DNA of 64,000 nt from Ligula intestinalis (GCA_036362985.1 JAYGXS010000008.1:7307277-7371276); one strand, 5' to 3'; positions 20,339-30,720 are shown, numbered from the stretch's first letter. Notes: generated by a model from the sequence alone, not told the origin. Program-made: numbers and translations.

Positions 20339-20439
20339 GATATGGCTCTCACTGAAATATATTTTCAAATATTTGCTTTCTTGACTCTCTGAGTCAAAAA
20401 GTTTGCCGACCCCTGGTCTAGACTGAGCTCCCTAGCGTC

Positions 20440-20870
20440 GGCCGGCAAAGACAGGGGAGACTGGAATGGCCATTTCTGGCTTTTCAGACGTCACCAGCCA
20501 GTCATACGCAAACCCAACTGGTGCCCCACTCGAGCCTCAAACTCGCGACCTTTTTGATCAGAGTCAAACGCCCTAACCACTAAGCTACGATCTCGTTGTC
20601 TCGTCAGTGTAAGTCAGGCTATCAGGGCCCAAGGCAGAGCGAGGCAGATGAGTTCTGTTAGCGGTCAGGTGAACTTTCAGTAACGAGTGCCAATATCTCC
20701 TGACCTAAACCAGCGAGAGAATGAGCTTACGGCTCAGTTGTTAGGGTGTTTGACTCTGACCAAGAAAGTTTCGAGCTCGAGGCTCGAGGTGAAGTTTAGG
20801 GGAAACCGACTGATGACGGCTAATAAGCCAGAAATGGCCCTTTTAGTATATTTTGTCCTTGTCAGTCCAC
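20440..20870. mobile_element. Inverted-dimer tRNA SINE
   Basis: Minus-strand unit at 20440-20625 (GGAGACTGGAATGGCCATTT, CTCAAACTCGCGACC) fused to a plus-strand unit at about 20630-20870 (AGGCAGATGAGTTCTGTTAG, ACTCTGACCAAGAAAGTTTC). It has the same head-to-head order as at 18740 and 26655. Confidence 0.7.
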
Positions 20871-21278
20871 GAACGGTTAATCTTCTTCCAGTCCCCGTGT
20901 GTCTTCTCCTGCCAAGCATATCCCGTTTCAAAACTCTGCCATTTTGAATACGGGAGCCAGCCATGTCATTTTGTCGAAATCTATTCAGACCCCCAGCATT
21001 TGCAAAAGTAAATATCTTCAGTGTTCACCTTTTTGTCGGAGCAAGCTCTCAAGCAGTGGGTTTGGACCTCACCCAACTGTTTTCTCCCTAGAGTCTGCGG
21101 CATGTTATCCCGTCGTGAAGTCAGTATACTGGGGTCTGGTAGTTCTGTGTCCGTGTGTGTTTGTGTGATTTCTGGAAAGGCCACACCTTTCCACCCCCCC
21201 CCCCCGCCTGCTTTCGCGCAGTAGGGCCTTAGACTCTTTTATATATTATGCCCGTGTTTTTCCCGCCAATTCTTTCAG

Positions 21279-21422
21279 GTCCGGAGGGTTGCAACCTCTT
21301 CATCTATCACCTTCCCCAGGAATTTGGAGACCCCGAACTAGCCCAAATGTTTATGCCGTTTGGCACGGTCATCAGTGCTAAGGTCTACGTCGATCGCGCT
21401 ACCAGCCAGAGCAAGTGCTTCG
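21279..21422 (+). CDS. CELF: CELF/Bruno-like protein, RRM3 N-terminal exon
   Basis: A 144-bp exon between acceptor tctttcag and donor gtaaat, phase 1 on both sides. It encodes [20 protein letters not shown], then [20 protein letters not shown] and [15 protein letters not shown] is the RNP2 motif, and KCFG is the start of RNP1, which is completed by the next exon (FVSF). The sequence is almost that of the third RRM of CELF/Bruno proteins, which bind GU-rich RNA and control splicing, stability and translation in nucleus and cytoplasm. The intron falls inside RNP1 and is about 7.5 kb. Strong donor and acceptor, uninterrupted frame and high family similarity make this one of the best calls in the window. 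Confidence 0.95.
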
Positions 21423-21577
21423 GTAAATTAGTTTCGTTTTTTTTTCACCTAAAAATAATTTTAAATCTGCCCTCTTGTGTCTACGGCAGTTGTTCCTCCC
21501 CTGGCAGGACTGGCTTTTGAGGTCCTATTTGGCTTTGGCTTATAATAGTTACGTACGTTTGCATTTCCAGCAACCGG

Positions 21578-21695
21578 ATTTTCCCTTTTTCGTTAAATCT
21601 CGCCAAGATAAGGTTGAATTTCCTTTTTTCGTTACATTCCGCCAAAATAAGTTTGAATTTCCTTTTTTCGTTAAATTCCGCCGATATAAGGTTGA
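21578..21695 (+). repeat. Three-unit tandem repeat, about 39 bp each
   Basis: Units of AATTTCCTTTTTTCGTTAAA followed by TTCCGCCAAGATAAGGTTG with small changes, starting about 155 bp after the CELF exon donor. No known role. Confidence 0.75.
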
Positions 21696-21779
21696 CTTTT
21701 CATCAAAAGGCATTAGTTGCCTGAGCAACAGGAATTTATGTTGATGGAGTTGATTCTAGGTAAAAAATTAGAAGGCATT

Positions 21780-21915
21780 TCTAGCACCGAAATCATCATT
21801 GTCTGAGCTTTCGGGCTTTTCCTTTCCCGAAAGCTCAAGCAAGGAAAACTCTGATTCCGACCATCGAAACGCCTTTTACTTCTTTATATATAAACATACC
21901 TGAGATGCGAACATT
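21780..21915 (+). mobile_element. PLE terminal-repeat remnant
   Basis: Contains a GAGCTTTCGGG/CCCGAAAGCTC inverted pair and the 3' end string ACCTGAGATGCGAACATTC shared with 9460 and 36600 (reverse). The hammerhead box itself is lost. Confidence 0.5.
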
Positions 21916-22513
21916 CGCCACAATCCGGAGTTGATTCTATTTATTACACTGAACCAAGTATAGGTTTCTCTCATTTAGTATTTTTGATCACTTCCAACAC
22001 AAGTACATACATATTGAGAAGTAGAAAACGACTCGATTGCTGGGACAAGTGAACGTTTAGCCAAAAAATACTTAAGACTGTTAGACGGGGAAAAATATAT
22101 TTAGGCTGTCCTACAAGACAGTTTTGCCTTCCTTCCACTACTGCCGATCTGATGTCTGCGTGCTTTAACTATGGTAGACTGGAATAATTACAAGTAGAAA
22201 GGACTTATATGGCCACCTAAACAGCACACATGAATAGGAACTTCAAATAATACATGTGACATGTTTAGGATTAAGGTTAGAGTGGATGGCAGAGCTGGGG
22301 TTAACATCAGAAGTGTGTGTTACAGGTGAAGATTCGGGTTCTTTTTAAGTGTAGGGTTCGGGTTTAAGGTAGGGCTATCACAGGGTCAATTTTTTCAGTT
22401 TATTTTGGTTTATTTGGTGAGGATAATAGGCAATGCCTTTGAAAACCCTATTTAGGATATGTACAAGCACCTATAAAAATTTACCACTGCTAACATAGTA
22501 TTGGCAATCAGTG

Positions 22514-22633
22514 AGTAGCATTGTTTTTTACAATATATGTCTGGTTTTTAGAGGTCAGGCTTGGAGGAAGGAAAGTAGCATGGTTTTTTACAATATATGT
22601 CTGGTTTTTTAGAGTTCAGACTTGGAGAGAGGA
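22514..22633 (+). repeat. Two-unit 60-bp tandem repeat at LINE 3' end
   Basis: AGTAGCATTGTTTTTTACAA starts at 22514 and again at 22574, each continuing ATATATGTCTGGTTTTTTAG. It abuts the stop end of the CR1-like frame on the minus strand, so it may be the LINE 3' tail. Confidence 0.75.
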
Positions 22634-23125
22634 GAGAGAACGCATGTAATTATCCAAGCGGTGTTTGTACATCTGAAGGGAAGTGGCCTCCATGACTGAC
22701 TGTAGAAGGTTGTTCCACTGTTGTATGACACGTTGCGTGAAGAATTCAGAGCGGAGGTTTAGCTTGGACATTTTCGCGCGCAGCTTCATTGTGTGCCCAC
22801 GGAGATAAGGCGAGAGGTGCCACTGAAACATTTCTTCAAAGCGTAATCCTTTCTCAAGACCGTTTATTATCTTGTAAACTAGGATAAGATCCTCTCTTTG
22901 TTGCCTGTAATGCAGAGGGAATAAATTTAGGCATGCCAGTCTATCTATGTAAGTGTGGTTCTTTAGACCTCTTACTAGCATAGTTGCCCGACGCTGCACT
23001 TTCTCCAGACATGTTGTGTCCTTTGCTAGCCGTGGCCGCCACGCCTGTATGCCATAATCTAGGTGTGGTCGAACAAATGTGCCGTACACTCTGCCAAAGA
23101 GATCTTTATAATGCTCCTTCCGCAA
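22616..23125 (-). pseudogene. CR1-like LINE, C-terminal fragment
   Basis: A 169-codon open frame without RT catalytic motifs. It reads YGTFVRPHLDYGIQAWRPRL, LEKVQRRATMLVRGL, LNLFPLHYRQQREDLILVYK and FFTQRVIQQWNNLLQSVM, ending MYKHRLDNYMRSL. This is the conserved C-terminal part of CR1-type polymerases, just after the thumb. 5'-truncated, as is usual for dead LINE copies. It differs from the copy at 15044-15838 by many substitutions but has the same motif order. Confidence 0.85.
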
Positions 23126-23540
23126 GGTTAGTAAGGTTAAACCCTAGTAACTATGATCTCCAGGCCCGGTTCCTTAGGAGAAGAGAAGACCTGCTATGCC
23201 ACAGTGGAAGGAACAGTTTATTCTGTACGAAAGGAGAGGACAATAGGCAGTAGGAATTTGACTGACAGACGAGCGAACAACTGCCGGCCGCAGCGGAACG
23301 CATCTTAAGTGACGAGAGCGTAGGGGATGGCTGGAAGCCCAACGCATGCTTTGTTCCTGCAACCAATCAGGAAGTGGTGCACTTTGGTTGGCTCGAGTTC
23401 TCAAGGTGCCTAATGCCAAGACTCGCGGTAGTGGCTCGACCTTGAGACGGGTACCGTGGGCGGCCAATGAATGTACACTCGTTGGCAGCGGCGAATCTTT
23501 GCGCGAGGTCGTATTCTCGGACTGATTCATCACAGGGCCG
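23120..23540 (-). mobile_element. LTR-like sequence (AATAAA on minus strand)
   Basis: Shares GGTTCCTTAGGAGAAGAGAA and GGAAGGAACAGTTTATTCTG with loci at 30290, 31060 and 53280. On the minus strand the latter reads as a poly(A) signal (GTACAGAATAAACTG). CCAAT-like boxes (ACCAATCAG-type, CGGCCAATGAATG) lie further right, as in an LTR U3 region. Boundaries and coding partner not found. Confidence 0.4.
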
Positions 23541-24448
23541 AGGTTAGGATGAAGGTTAAAGTTGAGTTTTATATTAGGATTGGTGTTAGGGTTAAGACGC
23601 GAGAATAGTCGGTGGTGTCCGGTTCCCGTGTCCTGTTTAGTTGACCATACAGGTCGTCATCCTTACCCACTTTTATACGTCGTTATATTAAACATGGGTT
23701 AGCGCTCGCAGTCCGAGACTTCAGGTAAATTGACTTCTTGTCCCGGCGATCTTGGCTCTTTCTTTCCAGAGGTCTTTATTTCGTTCGCGCGCATGTAGTT
23801 TCTGTTGGACACGAGAAGAAGGACTCCATGTGACCTTGTGCTGAATTCTAGTGGAAATCTATCCCAACATCTTGGCTCTAACCTTGTAGCGTCTAAGTAG
23901 AGGTTGTGCTTAAATCACCACAATCATCAGGCCAAATTTAAGGTAGTAGATAAAAGGCAGAAGGCACTTGTAAGAGAGCTTTATTGTGCACAGAACTCCC
24001 AGTTGCTGTCTTAGACGGCAGTGGCCACTGGCAAAGTGGCCCTTGGACAGCCGCGACTATCTGTTCACAAGTGTGCGTCCCCGAGAGGGAGTTGGTCAGG
24101 GTTTTGCAACTCAGTGCGCCTGAAAGCGCTGACTGAGGTAGTGGATGACTTTGAGGCAGCTGGCCTTGAACAGGGACGCGTCGAATACCATCCCACGAAA
24201 CACTAACTCCATACTTAGCTCTCTGAAACCTTAATCCTCCAGAAATTTAGCCCCAGACAATCTATGGCGGTCAAGGATGTGAGAGTGACTTTAGCCGCAC
24301 ATACACACGCCCACTACCTTCCTTCCGTCGAACAGGAGGAGCCTAGAAGGCTCTGAGGACCTATTTCTTTGATGCACTGGGCAATTAGTCCCGTGAGAAG
24401 GCTGGTTGCATGCTTGCGTCTGTTCGGCGGCCTTTGAGCAGCGCCGTG

Positions 24449-24450
<2 letters not shown>

Positions 24451-24487
<37 letters not shown>
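24451..24487 (+). repeat. (TTG)n microsatellite
   Basis: About 12 units of TTG. Poly-Asn or poly-Leu frames here are artefacts. Confidence 0.95.
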
Positions 24488-24490
<3 letters not shown>

Positions 24491-25009
24491 CGCGCTTATG
24501 CATGTCCATTTCATCACGAGGGCGCGACGGGGGACTGTCTGAGTTGTCGACAGATGATTGGTTGCTTCAAGGGCTGAGTCTGGGCCGCGTAGTCAGCAGG
24601 GCCCATGACTGACTAAGCCGGCTGGCCGGTTGATGGGCAGCTCCAGTTATGGACACAACCGTGACTAAGCTCAGGTCATGCCTAAGAGACCAGCATGCCT
24701 TTGTGGAGCGCCTGAGTTTGCAGGGGCCGTCAGGAAGCTGTCGGAGAAGAGGGCTGCCACCGCTCTTAATTTCCGTGTCCTATGGCAGGGTTTCCAACTT
24801 CTGCTTGCGGGTTAAAGTCTATACCACATGTACTTTTACAGGAGTTTTGTTGTTCCACAAACCCACAGCAGTGTTTACCAGCGAGCTAGACAAATGGCCA
24901 AAATATGCTGACCGCTAACGGAACTCATCCGTCCCGACCTGCCTTGAGCTAAGACGGAGGCCCTGACAAGCGTAACAGCTGGTAGTAGGCAGAAAATTTG
25001 CCGGTAAAG

Positions 25010-25400
25010 ACAAGGGAGACTGGAGTAACAACTTCTGGCTTATTAGCCGTCATCAGCCAGTCATACCCAGACCCAACTGGTGCCCCACTCGAGCCTTAAA
25101 CTCGCGGCCTTTTTGACCAGAGTTGAACGCCCTAGCCATTGAGTCACGAGCTTGTTATCTCGCCGGTTTAGGTCAGGAGATATTGACGCTCGTTGATGAA
25201 AGTTCACCTGACCGATAACGGACCTCATCTGTCCCGCTTTGCCTTGGGCGTGTATAGAGGCCCTGACAGCCGTAACAGCTGACCTAAACCGACAAGACGA
25301 CTTGCAAATGGCTCAATGCATATGACTGATCAAAAACGTCGCGAGTTCGAGTCCCGGGTGGGACTTCATTTGCTTCTGGGTAGAAATGGCTGACGATGAC
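25010..25400. mobile_element. Inverted-dimer tRNA SINE
   Basis: Minus unit 25010-25165 (GGAGACTGGAGTAACAAC, TTAAACTCGCGGCC), shared centre 25165-25290 with mirror ends GTCTCG-type/GGTTTAGGTCAG and CTGACCTAAACCGACAAGAC, then plus head 25290-25400 (AAATGGCTCAATGC, CGTCGCGAGTTCGAG). The symmetry of the centre supports a true composite rather than chance neighbours. Confidence 0.7.
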
Positions 25401-25419
25401 TAATATTATTGTCGGCAAA

Positions 25420-25610
25420 GACAGGGGAGCCTGGAGTGGACATCTCTGACTTATTAGCACGTTTGACTCCGATAAAAAAGTTTGCGAGTCCGTGGCTCGA
25501 GTGGGGTTCCACTTCGGTCTGGGTATGACAACCTGACGACGGCTAATAAGCCGAAACTAGCCATTCCAGTCTCCATTATTCTTGTCGGCAATACTATCGG
25601 TTAAAATATG
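25420..25610 (+). mobile_element. tRNA-derived SINE fragment
   Basis: Body motifs (GACGGCTAATAAGCCG, ATTCCAGTCTCCATTAT) follow a damaged head (TTGCGAGTCCGTGGCTCGAG). Adjacent to the dimer at 25010. Confidence 0.6.
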
Positions 25611-25805
25611 GTGAAGAAATTACTTAGTTCCCCCTGTTTTCGCCTCTGACATGATTGTGCGTAAATGGCAATCATAGCATTGCAGTTAAGCGGCAAATGG
25701 CTGAATGCTGTTCATACAATACACCGGCGTATGGACGTCCCCTCGGTGAAAGTTGAGTTGATCACCCACTATGTAAGAGTTGATATAAGAGTTTATGTTT
25801 CACAC

Positions 25806-26241
25806 CTACATGGCGGGTCTTGGAGTAGATGTTGAAGGGCCTGCACCTTCGTCTAAAAGTAATGTCTGTAGAGTGGAAGTGAAAGCTTTACCATCAGCTG
25901 TTTGCATGAACGGATTCCTTCGCAGGCTTTTCTCAAGGACGTTAAAAGACCGTCTAAGGTGTAGTGTGAACGCGGTCTTCAGCTCAGATGAGTAGCTGTG
26001 CCCGTCTTTCTTCCAATCCATATATAAATCTGAGAAAGAAGACGTTCGATGAAATCTAGTCATCTACTTCACTGTCGGATGAGAAATAGAACGTGTCAAA
26101 TTCGTCCACAGAGGTTTCTCCCGATGCACAGTAACCCGACGGACCAGGTACGGCCTCCTCATCTACTTTCGCGTGTTTAATACGGTATTGTCTCATTTCC
26201 TCGTCAATTTCACGCGAAATGTCAGCCCATTTCTCGTGCAA
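25806..26241 (-). CDS. Two overlapping unrecognised ORFs
   Basis: On the minus strand a 61-codon frame (26241-26056; starts MHEKWADISREIDEEMRQYR, acidic end DTFYFSSDSEVDD) overlaps by 8 bases (ATGACTAG) an 85-codon frame (26063-25806; FSDLYMDWKKDGHSYSSELK, then LHLRRSFNVLEKSLRRNPFM and a Pro/Ser/Thr end). Both have protein-like composition, unlike the surrounding shadow frames. I do not recognise them. A single gene with a frameshift, an exon plus intron, or a DNA-transposon accessory ORF are all possible. No terminal inverted repeats were found close by. Confidence 0.35.
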
Positions 26242-26654
26242 CCTGCCTCCTACTTGTTCTTTTGCAGAAATGTCCAGACATTATGCAACAAATCAAGCGC
26301 AACAAGTTAGCAAATGCAATAAGTAACGTTTTGGCCACAACTATATACGCAGTATTACAGAATACGGTGGTGTCAATCAAACAGCGGAGTAAAGTGCGTT
26401 TCCCACGGCAGATTAACCAAAATGGCGGCTTTGCGCAAACACTTGCGCAGTAAGCAAATCACGCTAGCCAATAAAAGCACAGATCGGGGCGAACAATGAA
26501 CCAATCAGCGCACGATCAGCAGTATGTCCGAATGTCGCCATTAGCGGATATAGCTGCTACATAGCCTTTTATTAGGGTAGTTTTGTGGTTTCTTTTAGTT
26601 TTATTGATTGTAGTTTAGTTAGATGCCACTAATGTTAGATAACTAAACATCGCC

Positions 26655-27110
26655 AGCGAAGACAACGGAGGCCGGAATAGCCATTTCTGGCTTATTAGCC
26701 GTCGTCAGCTAGACATACGCATACCCAAGCGGTGTCCCACTTTGAGCTTCAAACTCGCAACTTTTTTTAGTCAGAGTCAAACGCTCTAGCCATTGAGCCA
26801 CGAGTTCGTTGTCTCGTGGGTTTGGGCCGGGCTGTCAGGGCCTCCGTCGAGGTCCGAGACAGAGCGGAATAGATGAGTTCCGTTAGCGGCCAGGTAAACG
26901 TTCATTGACGAGTGTCAATATCTTCCGACTAAAACCGGCTGGGCAACGAGCTCGTGGCCCAATGGTCAGGACGTTTGACTCTAATCAAAAAGGTCGCGAG
27001 TTCGAGGCTTGGGTGGTGCACCACTTGGGTCTGGGTATGACTGGTTGGCGACGACTAAGAAGCCAGAAATGGCCATTCCAGTCTCCTTTCTTGTCTGTGC
27101 TGGCATTACT
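26655..27110. mobile_element. Inverted-dimer tRNA SINE (most complete copy)
   Basis: Minus unit 26655-26815, centre 26815-26940 (GATGAGTTCCGTTAGCGG, GAGTGTCAATATC), plus unit 26940-27110 with box A (GTGGCCCAATGG), box B (CGAGTTCGAGGC) and the body ending CCATTCCAGTCTCC. Both heads face inwards to the shared leader. The anticodon-arm-like segment TTTGACTCTAATCAAA resembles Lys/Gln-type tRNAs, but the parent is undecided. Confidence 0.75.
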
Positions 27111-27214
27111 ATCTGCCCATACAGCTGCCGTTAGGGCCCGAGAAATAAAGCCCAAGGCCAAGGCAGAGCGGGACAAGTGAGTTCCGTTAGCAGTTGATGA
27201 ACTTTCATCAACGA

Positions 27215-27900
27215 GTGAGAAGAAGAAGACTCGATCGCTGGGACAATACGTTTATTCGCCTGACGTTTTCACATCCCTCGTGGATTCATCATCAGAGACA
27301 TGAGTAGGAAACAGTAGCAGAAATGGGTAATACATGCACAGGAGTTTGCAGTATTTATAGGCTACAGTCATTACTGCAAACATACAGCGACAATTAACGT
27401 TAATTGCCTTCTTGTGCGTGGACTGCTTGTTGGACGGCACGCGGGCTCTGACCTGTTGAACTTTCAACACGGGCGGTGGGCTCGGCCATGATGACTGCTC
27501 GGCCGTCTGGCTCTCCGATGTTGGCATAAGATGAGGCGGTGGCCTGTCCGTTCCCCAAGTGATGACTTGCTTTGGCCAAATTGAGTCTCAGCACTGAATG
27601 TGGATTGGGCAAATTGTTGCACTGGTTTATGGATTGGAAGCCCGTGAACCATGACTCAAGTGGTTCTCGGCTCACCCGATTGTCACCTCTTGCGAGAATT
27701 TTGGCCTCATCAGATTTTAACGTGTGGCCGGGTCTCGTCAAATGAGCCGCAACTTGAAAATTGGCATCATTTCGCTGCACTGCAGCCGCGTGTTCGGCAA
27801 TTTGCGTCTCGCGAAGTCTTCCCGTTTCTCCGGCATAGTTGCTATGACCGAAACGTCAGGCGCATAAACGTACTGTCCCAAAGATCGAGTCTTCTTCTCA
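27215..27900 (-). mobile_element. PLE fragment, ACGT family, with endonuclease end
   Basis: On the minus strand the frame reads NYAGETGRLRETQIAEH (the YIG half of the nuclease), then AAHLTRPGHTLKSDEAKIL, SREPLESWFTG and LPNPHSVLRLNLA, the tail of this PLE family. The upstream half of the GIY-YIG domain and the RT are missing. The 3' side (27215-27310) is the terminal repeat with a hammerhead-like core. A short inverted piece (CGAAACGTCAGGCG) at 27850 marks the other end. Confidence 0.75.
27257..27299 (-). ncRNA. Hammerhead-like motif, ACGT family
   Basis: CTGATGA, an extra T, stem II ATCCa/gGGAT with a changed loop, then GAAA (read as the tail of TGTGAAAACGTC) and the ACGT palindrome followed by C and AGGCG. 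The stem II end is altered relative to 17154. Confidence 0.5.
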
Positions 27901-28486
27901 ATTGCTTCCTGGAACTTGCATGTTCGCTTGTATTTTCATCAACGAGTGTACTACCATATACTAAGCTAAAATATTTAAACTAAGCTAAACTAACTAAACT
28001 CAAGCTAAAATTGAACTAATAAACACAATAGTAAACTAAAACCTGAACTAAACTAATACCACGGGTCCCACAACACAGAATTGTGGGGCTAGGGATATCC
28101 AGGGTGGGCGACCAACTTACCTTTTACCGTTACCTCTTAATGAACGGTTCACGGTCCTTGAATACAGTAGATGTCCTAACTCATGAGATGTTAATTGAAA
28201 TTCTGAAATATTTTCGTTTCGAGAAGATTACCTAAGTAGAGTTTTAGAGTTGGATATATTTTGTGTCCCACTGTCGTCCCTCGACAGTCTGAACTCGAAC
28301 TAATACCACCCAACGCCGGGCAAGAGTTATTTGTAAAAAAAACAATACTACTTACAATTTGTAAATAGAATGGTAAGAATGACAATTTTTAAGCGAGCAC
28401 ACACGAATGTATGAGTCCCAGAAAACAGTGCATAAGAAAAACAGGAATAAAAATATGTGGTCATTGAAACAAAACTTTTATAGGCT

Positions 28487-28535
28487 TGGCGTTTCGGATC
28501 CACACTTGAATCAGTCATCAGAAACAGTCGCAGAT
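28487..28535 (-). ncRNA. Hammerhead-like motif, fourth sequence type
   Basis: On the minus strand: CTGATGA, CT, stem II GATTC/GGATC around AAGTGT, GAAAC and GCC. The flanks (TAAAACTTTTATAGGC side) match none of the other families. Stem I partners are unclear. Confidence 0.4.
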
Positions 28536-28927
28536 ACGGAGGATTAGAGTGCGAAGAGTGCAGTATTTATACTACGTTGTGGCCGCACGACCACATGCGT
28601 ACTATAATTAGCAGCTCTTACGGTCAGGCCTGGGGGAGGGAGGTCATACTTGATTCGCTGAGGACTTGATAGTCTTCCTCAGTCTTGCTTAAGCAAAGCC
28701 TCAGCGGAAAATACGGGAGCTGGAAGTCATTACGCTTTTTGATTGACTACGGGCCTGGGAACCGTGAATCGGACAGCTGTCATCCATATATCGTACCCTT
28801 CTATAGTGCATATTCTAACTGCTTAAATTGACTACTATGACCACATTCTCACCCATTATTCAGCCATATTGAGTTATAACGCGAGATTTGCTATGGTCAT
28901 TATCATGTTTTCCCTCTTGTATTGCAG

Positions 28928-29058
28928 GATTTGTCAGCTTCGACAACCCGGCAAACGCTCTGGCGGCTATTCAGGCGATGAATGGATTTCAAATAGGCAT
29001 GAAACGCTTGAAGGTTCAGCTGAAGCGTCCCAAAAATGACGCCTACAAGCCCTACTAA
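28928..29058 (+). CDS. CELF: CELF/Bruno-like protein, RRM3 C-terminal terminal exon
   Basis: Begins after the acceptor ttgtattgcag in phase 1 and completes RNP1 (KCFG|FVSF). It encodes [20 protein letters not shown], then [20 protein letters not shown] and PY before the TAA at 29056-29058. The ending ([22 protein letters not shown]) is diagnostic of CELF family C-termini. Together the four exons give 163 codons plus stop with no frame error. 3' UTR follows (CT- and GCCC-repeat rich). I found no convincing AATAAA close to the stop. Confidence 0.95.
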
Positions 29059-29268
29059 CCCCGCCCGCCCGCCCGAGCGCAGGCTCCATCGTTATTTTTT
29101 TGAATTTATTACAATCCACCTGCAGTCCAGGCCTAACTTTAAAAAAAAAAGTAAAATTAACTTTATCAATACAGTACGACAGACAGACAGACACACGCAC
29201 GCGTCCCAAATCAACTCTGTGATTCTATATACATACGTCCCTTAACTGTCCCTAAGTATGACAACTGC

Positions 29269-29271
<3 letters not shown>

Positions 29272-29307
<36 letters not shown>
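29272..29307 (+). repeat. (CT)n microsatellite in CELF 3' region
   Basis: TCTCTG followed by about 15 CT units, about 215 bp after the CELF stop codon. Probably in the 3' UTR. Confidence 0.95.
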
Positions 29308-29309
<2 letters not shown>

Positions 29310-29812
29310 CGACCGAAACGCCCTCCCCCCACAAAATCTTCTTTAAAAGTTTTACGAGCAAAGCGGCTGTTTTTTCCAAGCCTACTAACTGTACAAAGCT
29401 ACCGTTTGGTTGCTGCTACCGCTGCCGCTGACGAGTACCAGCCAGCGGCCTCTATTTTTGTGTGTCGATATGAGAACGCCGTCGGTGACTGTACGAACCC
29501 GAGAGTACAGTCCCCAGCCTGCCATTCTTCATTCGCAAATCCTGAAAGTGAAACACGCATAATGCTAATCTGTCTCATCTCATCTGCTCTTTTTTTTTTC
29601 CATTGCAGTCTTTTGTATTTCACGAATTTTTAGGCCTTGCTCTCACAATTTTTTGTCATTTTCATAATATTGCTTCTGTATGGTGAGGGGTCTGCCCTGT
29701 ACCCATTTTTCCGCCCGTCCCCCCCCTCTCCTGAAACACTTGGCAGCAAGGTGATGACTTTCAATTTTTGCTGCTGTCTGGATAAGTCAAGAAAAAGAAG
29801 AGAAAAGTACTG

Positions 29813-29851
29813 CCGCCCGCCCGCCCGCCCGCCCGCCCGCCCGCCCGCCCG
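29813..29851 (+). repeat. (GCCC)n microsatellite
   Basis: About nine GCCC units. Frames of alternating Ala/Arg/Gly repeats on both strands are artefacts. Confidence 0.95.
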
Positions 29852-30119
29852 CACACATACACACGCACTCACATGATTTACTGACTTCATTCCATGCTTG
29901 CCCTTCCCCCTGCTTCCCCCCCCCCCTGCGGCACCCCAGAGATCGCCTCTTCTCACCCCCTCTCGCTTCTCTACTTTTTCTCTCTCGCTCCTGCTGCAAG
30001 GACGCACCATTTCCACGGCCTGATTATATACTTTTTTCTTCAAAAAACAGTTTGCTGATTTCACCATTCAAATTTCGCTCCTTTTTGCTTCAAATTGTTG
30101 ATCTGGGGCAGCTCATTGG

Positions 30120-30270
30120 TAAAGGAGCAGGCATGTTGATCACCGGAATCGCGGTTTTGCGGACTTTTGAACTCGTCCTGGAGTCCAGTGTCAGAGATAA
30201 AAGCGTCAACAAAAACACAAGCAACGGTTCTAGGCAGGGTTATTGCAGGAGGTTGAGTAAGTGAAACCCG
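30120..30270 (-). mobile_element. PLE terminal-repeat remnant (AGCT family)
   Basis: Reverse strand carries the decayed string ACTGGACTCCAGGACGAGTT, the stem II region of the AGCT-family motif. Box CTGACACT is mutated. Confidence 0.5.
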
Positions 30271-30289
30271 GGCAACTGCGATCTGCAGA

Positions 30290-30720
30290 CCATGGTTACT
30301 TAGTAGGGAAGAAGTCAGGAGAGGCCAGAGTAGAAGGAACAGGATATTGTGTACACAGAGGAACGAAGAATATATGGAAAGAGATCTGACTTGGAGAATA
30401 TACGACCAACCAGGAGGCCGGAAAGGTCCAAGTGCTGGTTTGACAGCAGTCAGGCCAGTAGACAGAGAGAGCGTTCACTTGCTGGGTCGACCTTGAAGGT
30501 TTTTGGCCAGACAATAGTTTGCGTCGGGAACGTGTGCAAGCATGTTATTCGTCACCGGCCCCAAAAGGCATCTATGCGGCAACTGTGACTGGCTGATCCA
30601 GGCGTCGAGAATAGCGTCTGTGATCCTTTTGGAACGTTCACTCCGACTTGGGCTAGTCATAGCAAGGTCAGGGGCCAAACAACCAGCAGTAACGTCAGCC
30701 CGGAGATATCTGCGCAGGGC
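30290..30720 (-). mobile_element. LTR-like sequence
   Basis: Shares GGCCAGAGTAGAAGGAACAG and TGTGTACACAGAGGAAC with 53340-53400. Promoter-like CCAAT boxes lie to the right (GACTGGCTGATCC). Orientation inferred from the AATAAA of better copies. Ends undefined. Confidence 0.4.

Larger units (their letters stand above)
19404..20415. mobile_element. hAT-like non-autonomous element with TSD
   Basis: Terminal inverted repeats CCGGGGTCGGCAACCC (left) and GTTTGCCGACCCCTG (right) fit the hAT-type end CAGGGGTCGGCAAAC. They are flanked by 8-bp duplications GTCTAGAT (19396-19403) and GTCTAGAC (20416-20423), 7 of 8 identical. There is no transposase frame. The middle is a PLE insertion (19567-20338), so the element was inserted first. 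Confidence 0.75.

Noticed and set aside
24291..24612. Poly-Asn or poly-Leu proteins
   Set aside because: Direct translation of the (TTG)n microsatellite.
27841..27900. Second full hammerhead at the left end of the 27-kb PLE
   Set aside because: Only GAAACGTCAGGCG is present; the first box and stem II are missing.
29630..30067. Minus-strand 145-codon frame next to the CELF 3' end
   Set aside because: Dominated by the GCCC repeat (Ala-Gly-Gly-Arg runs) and lacking any domain or splice support.
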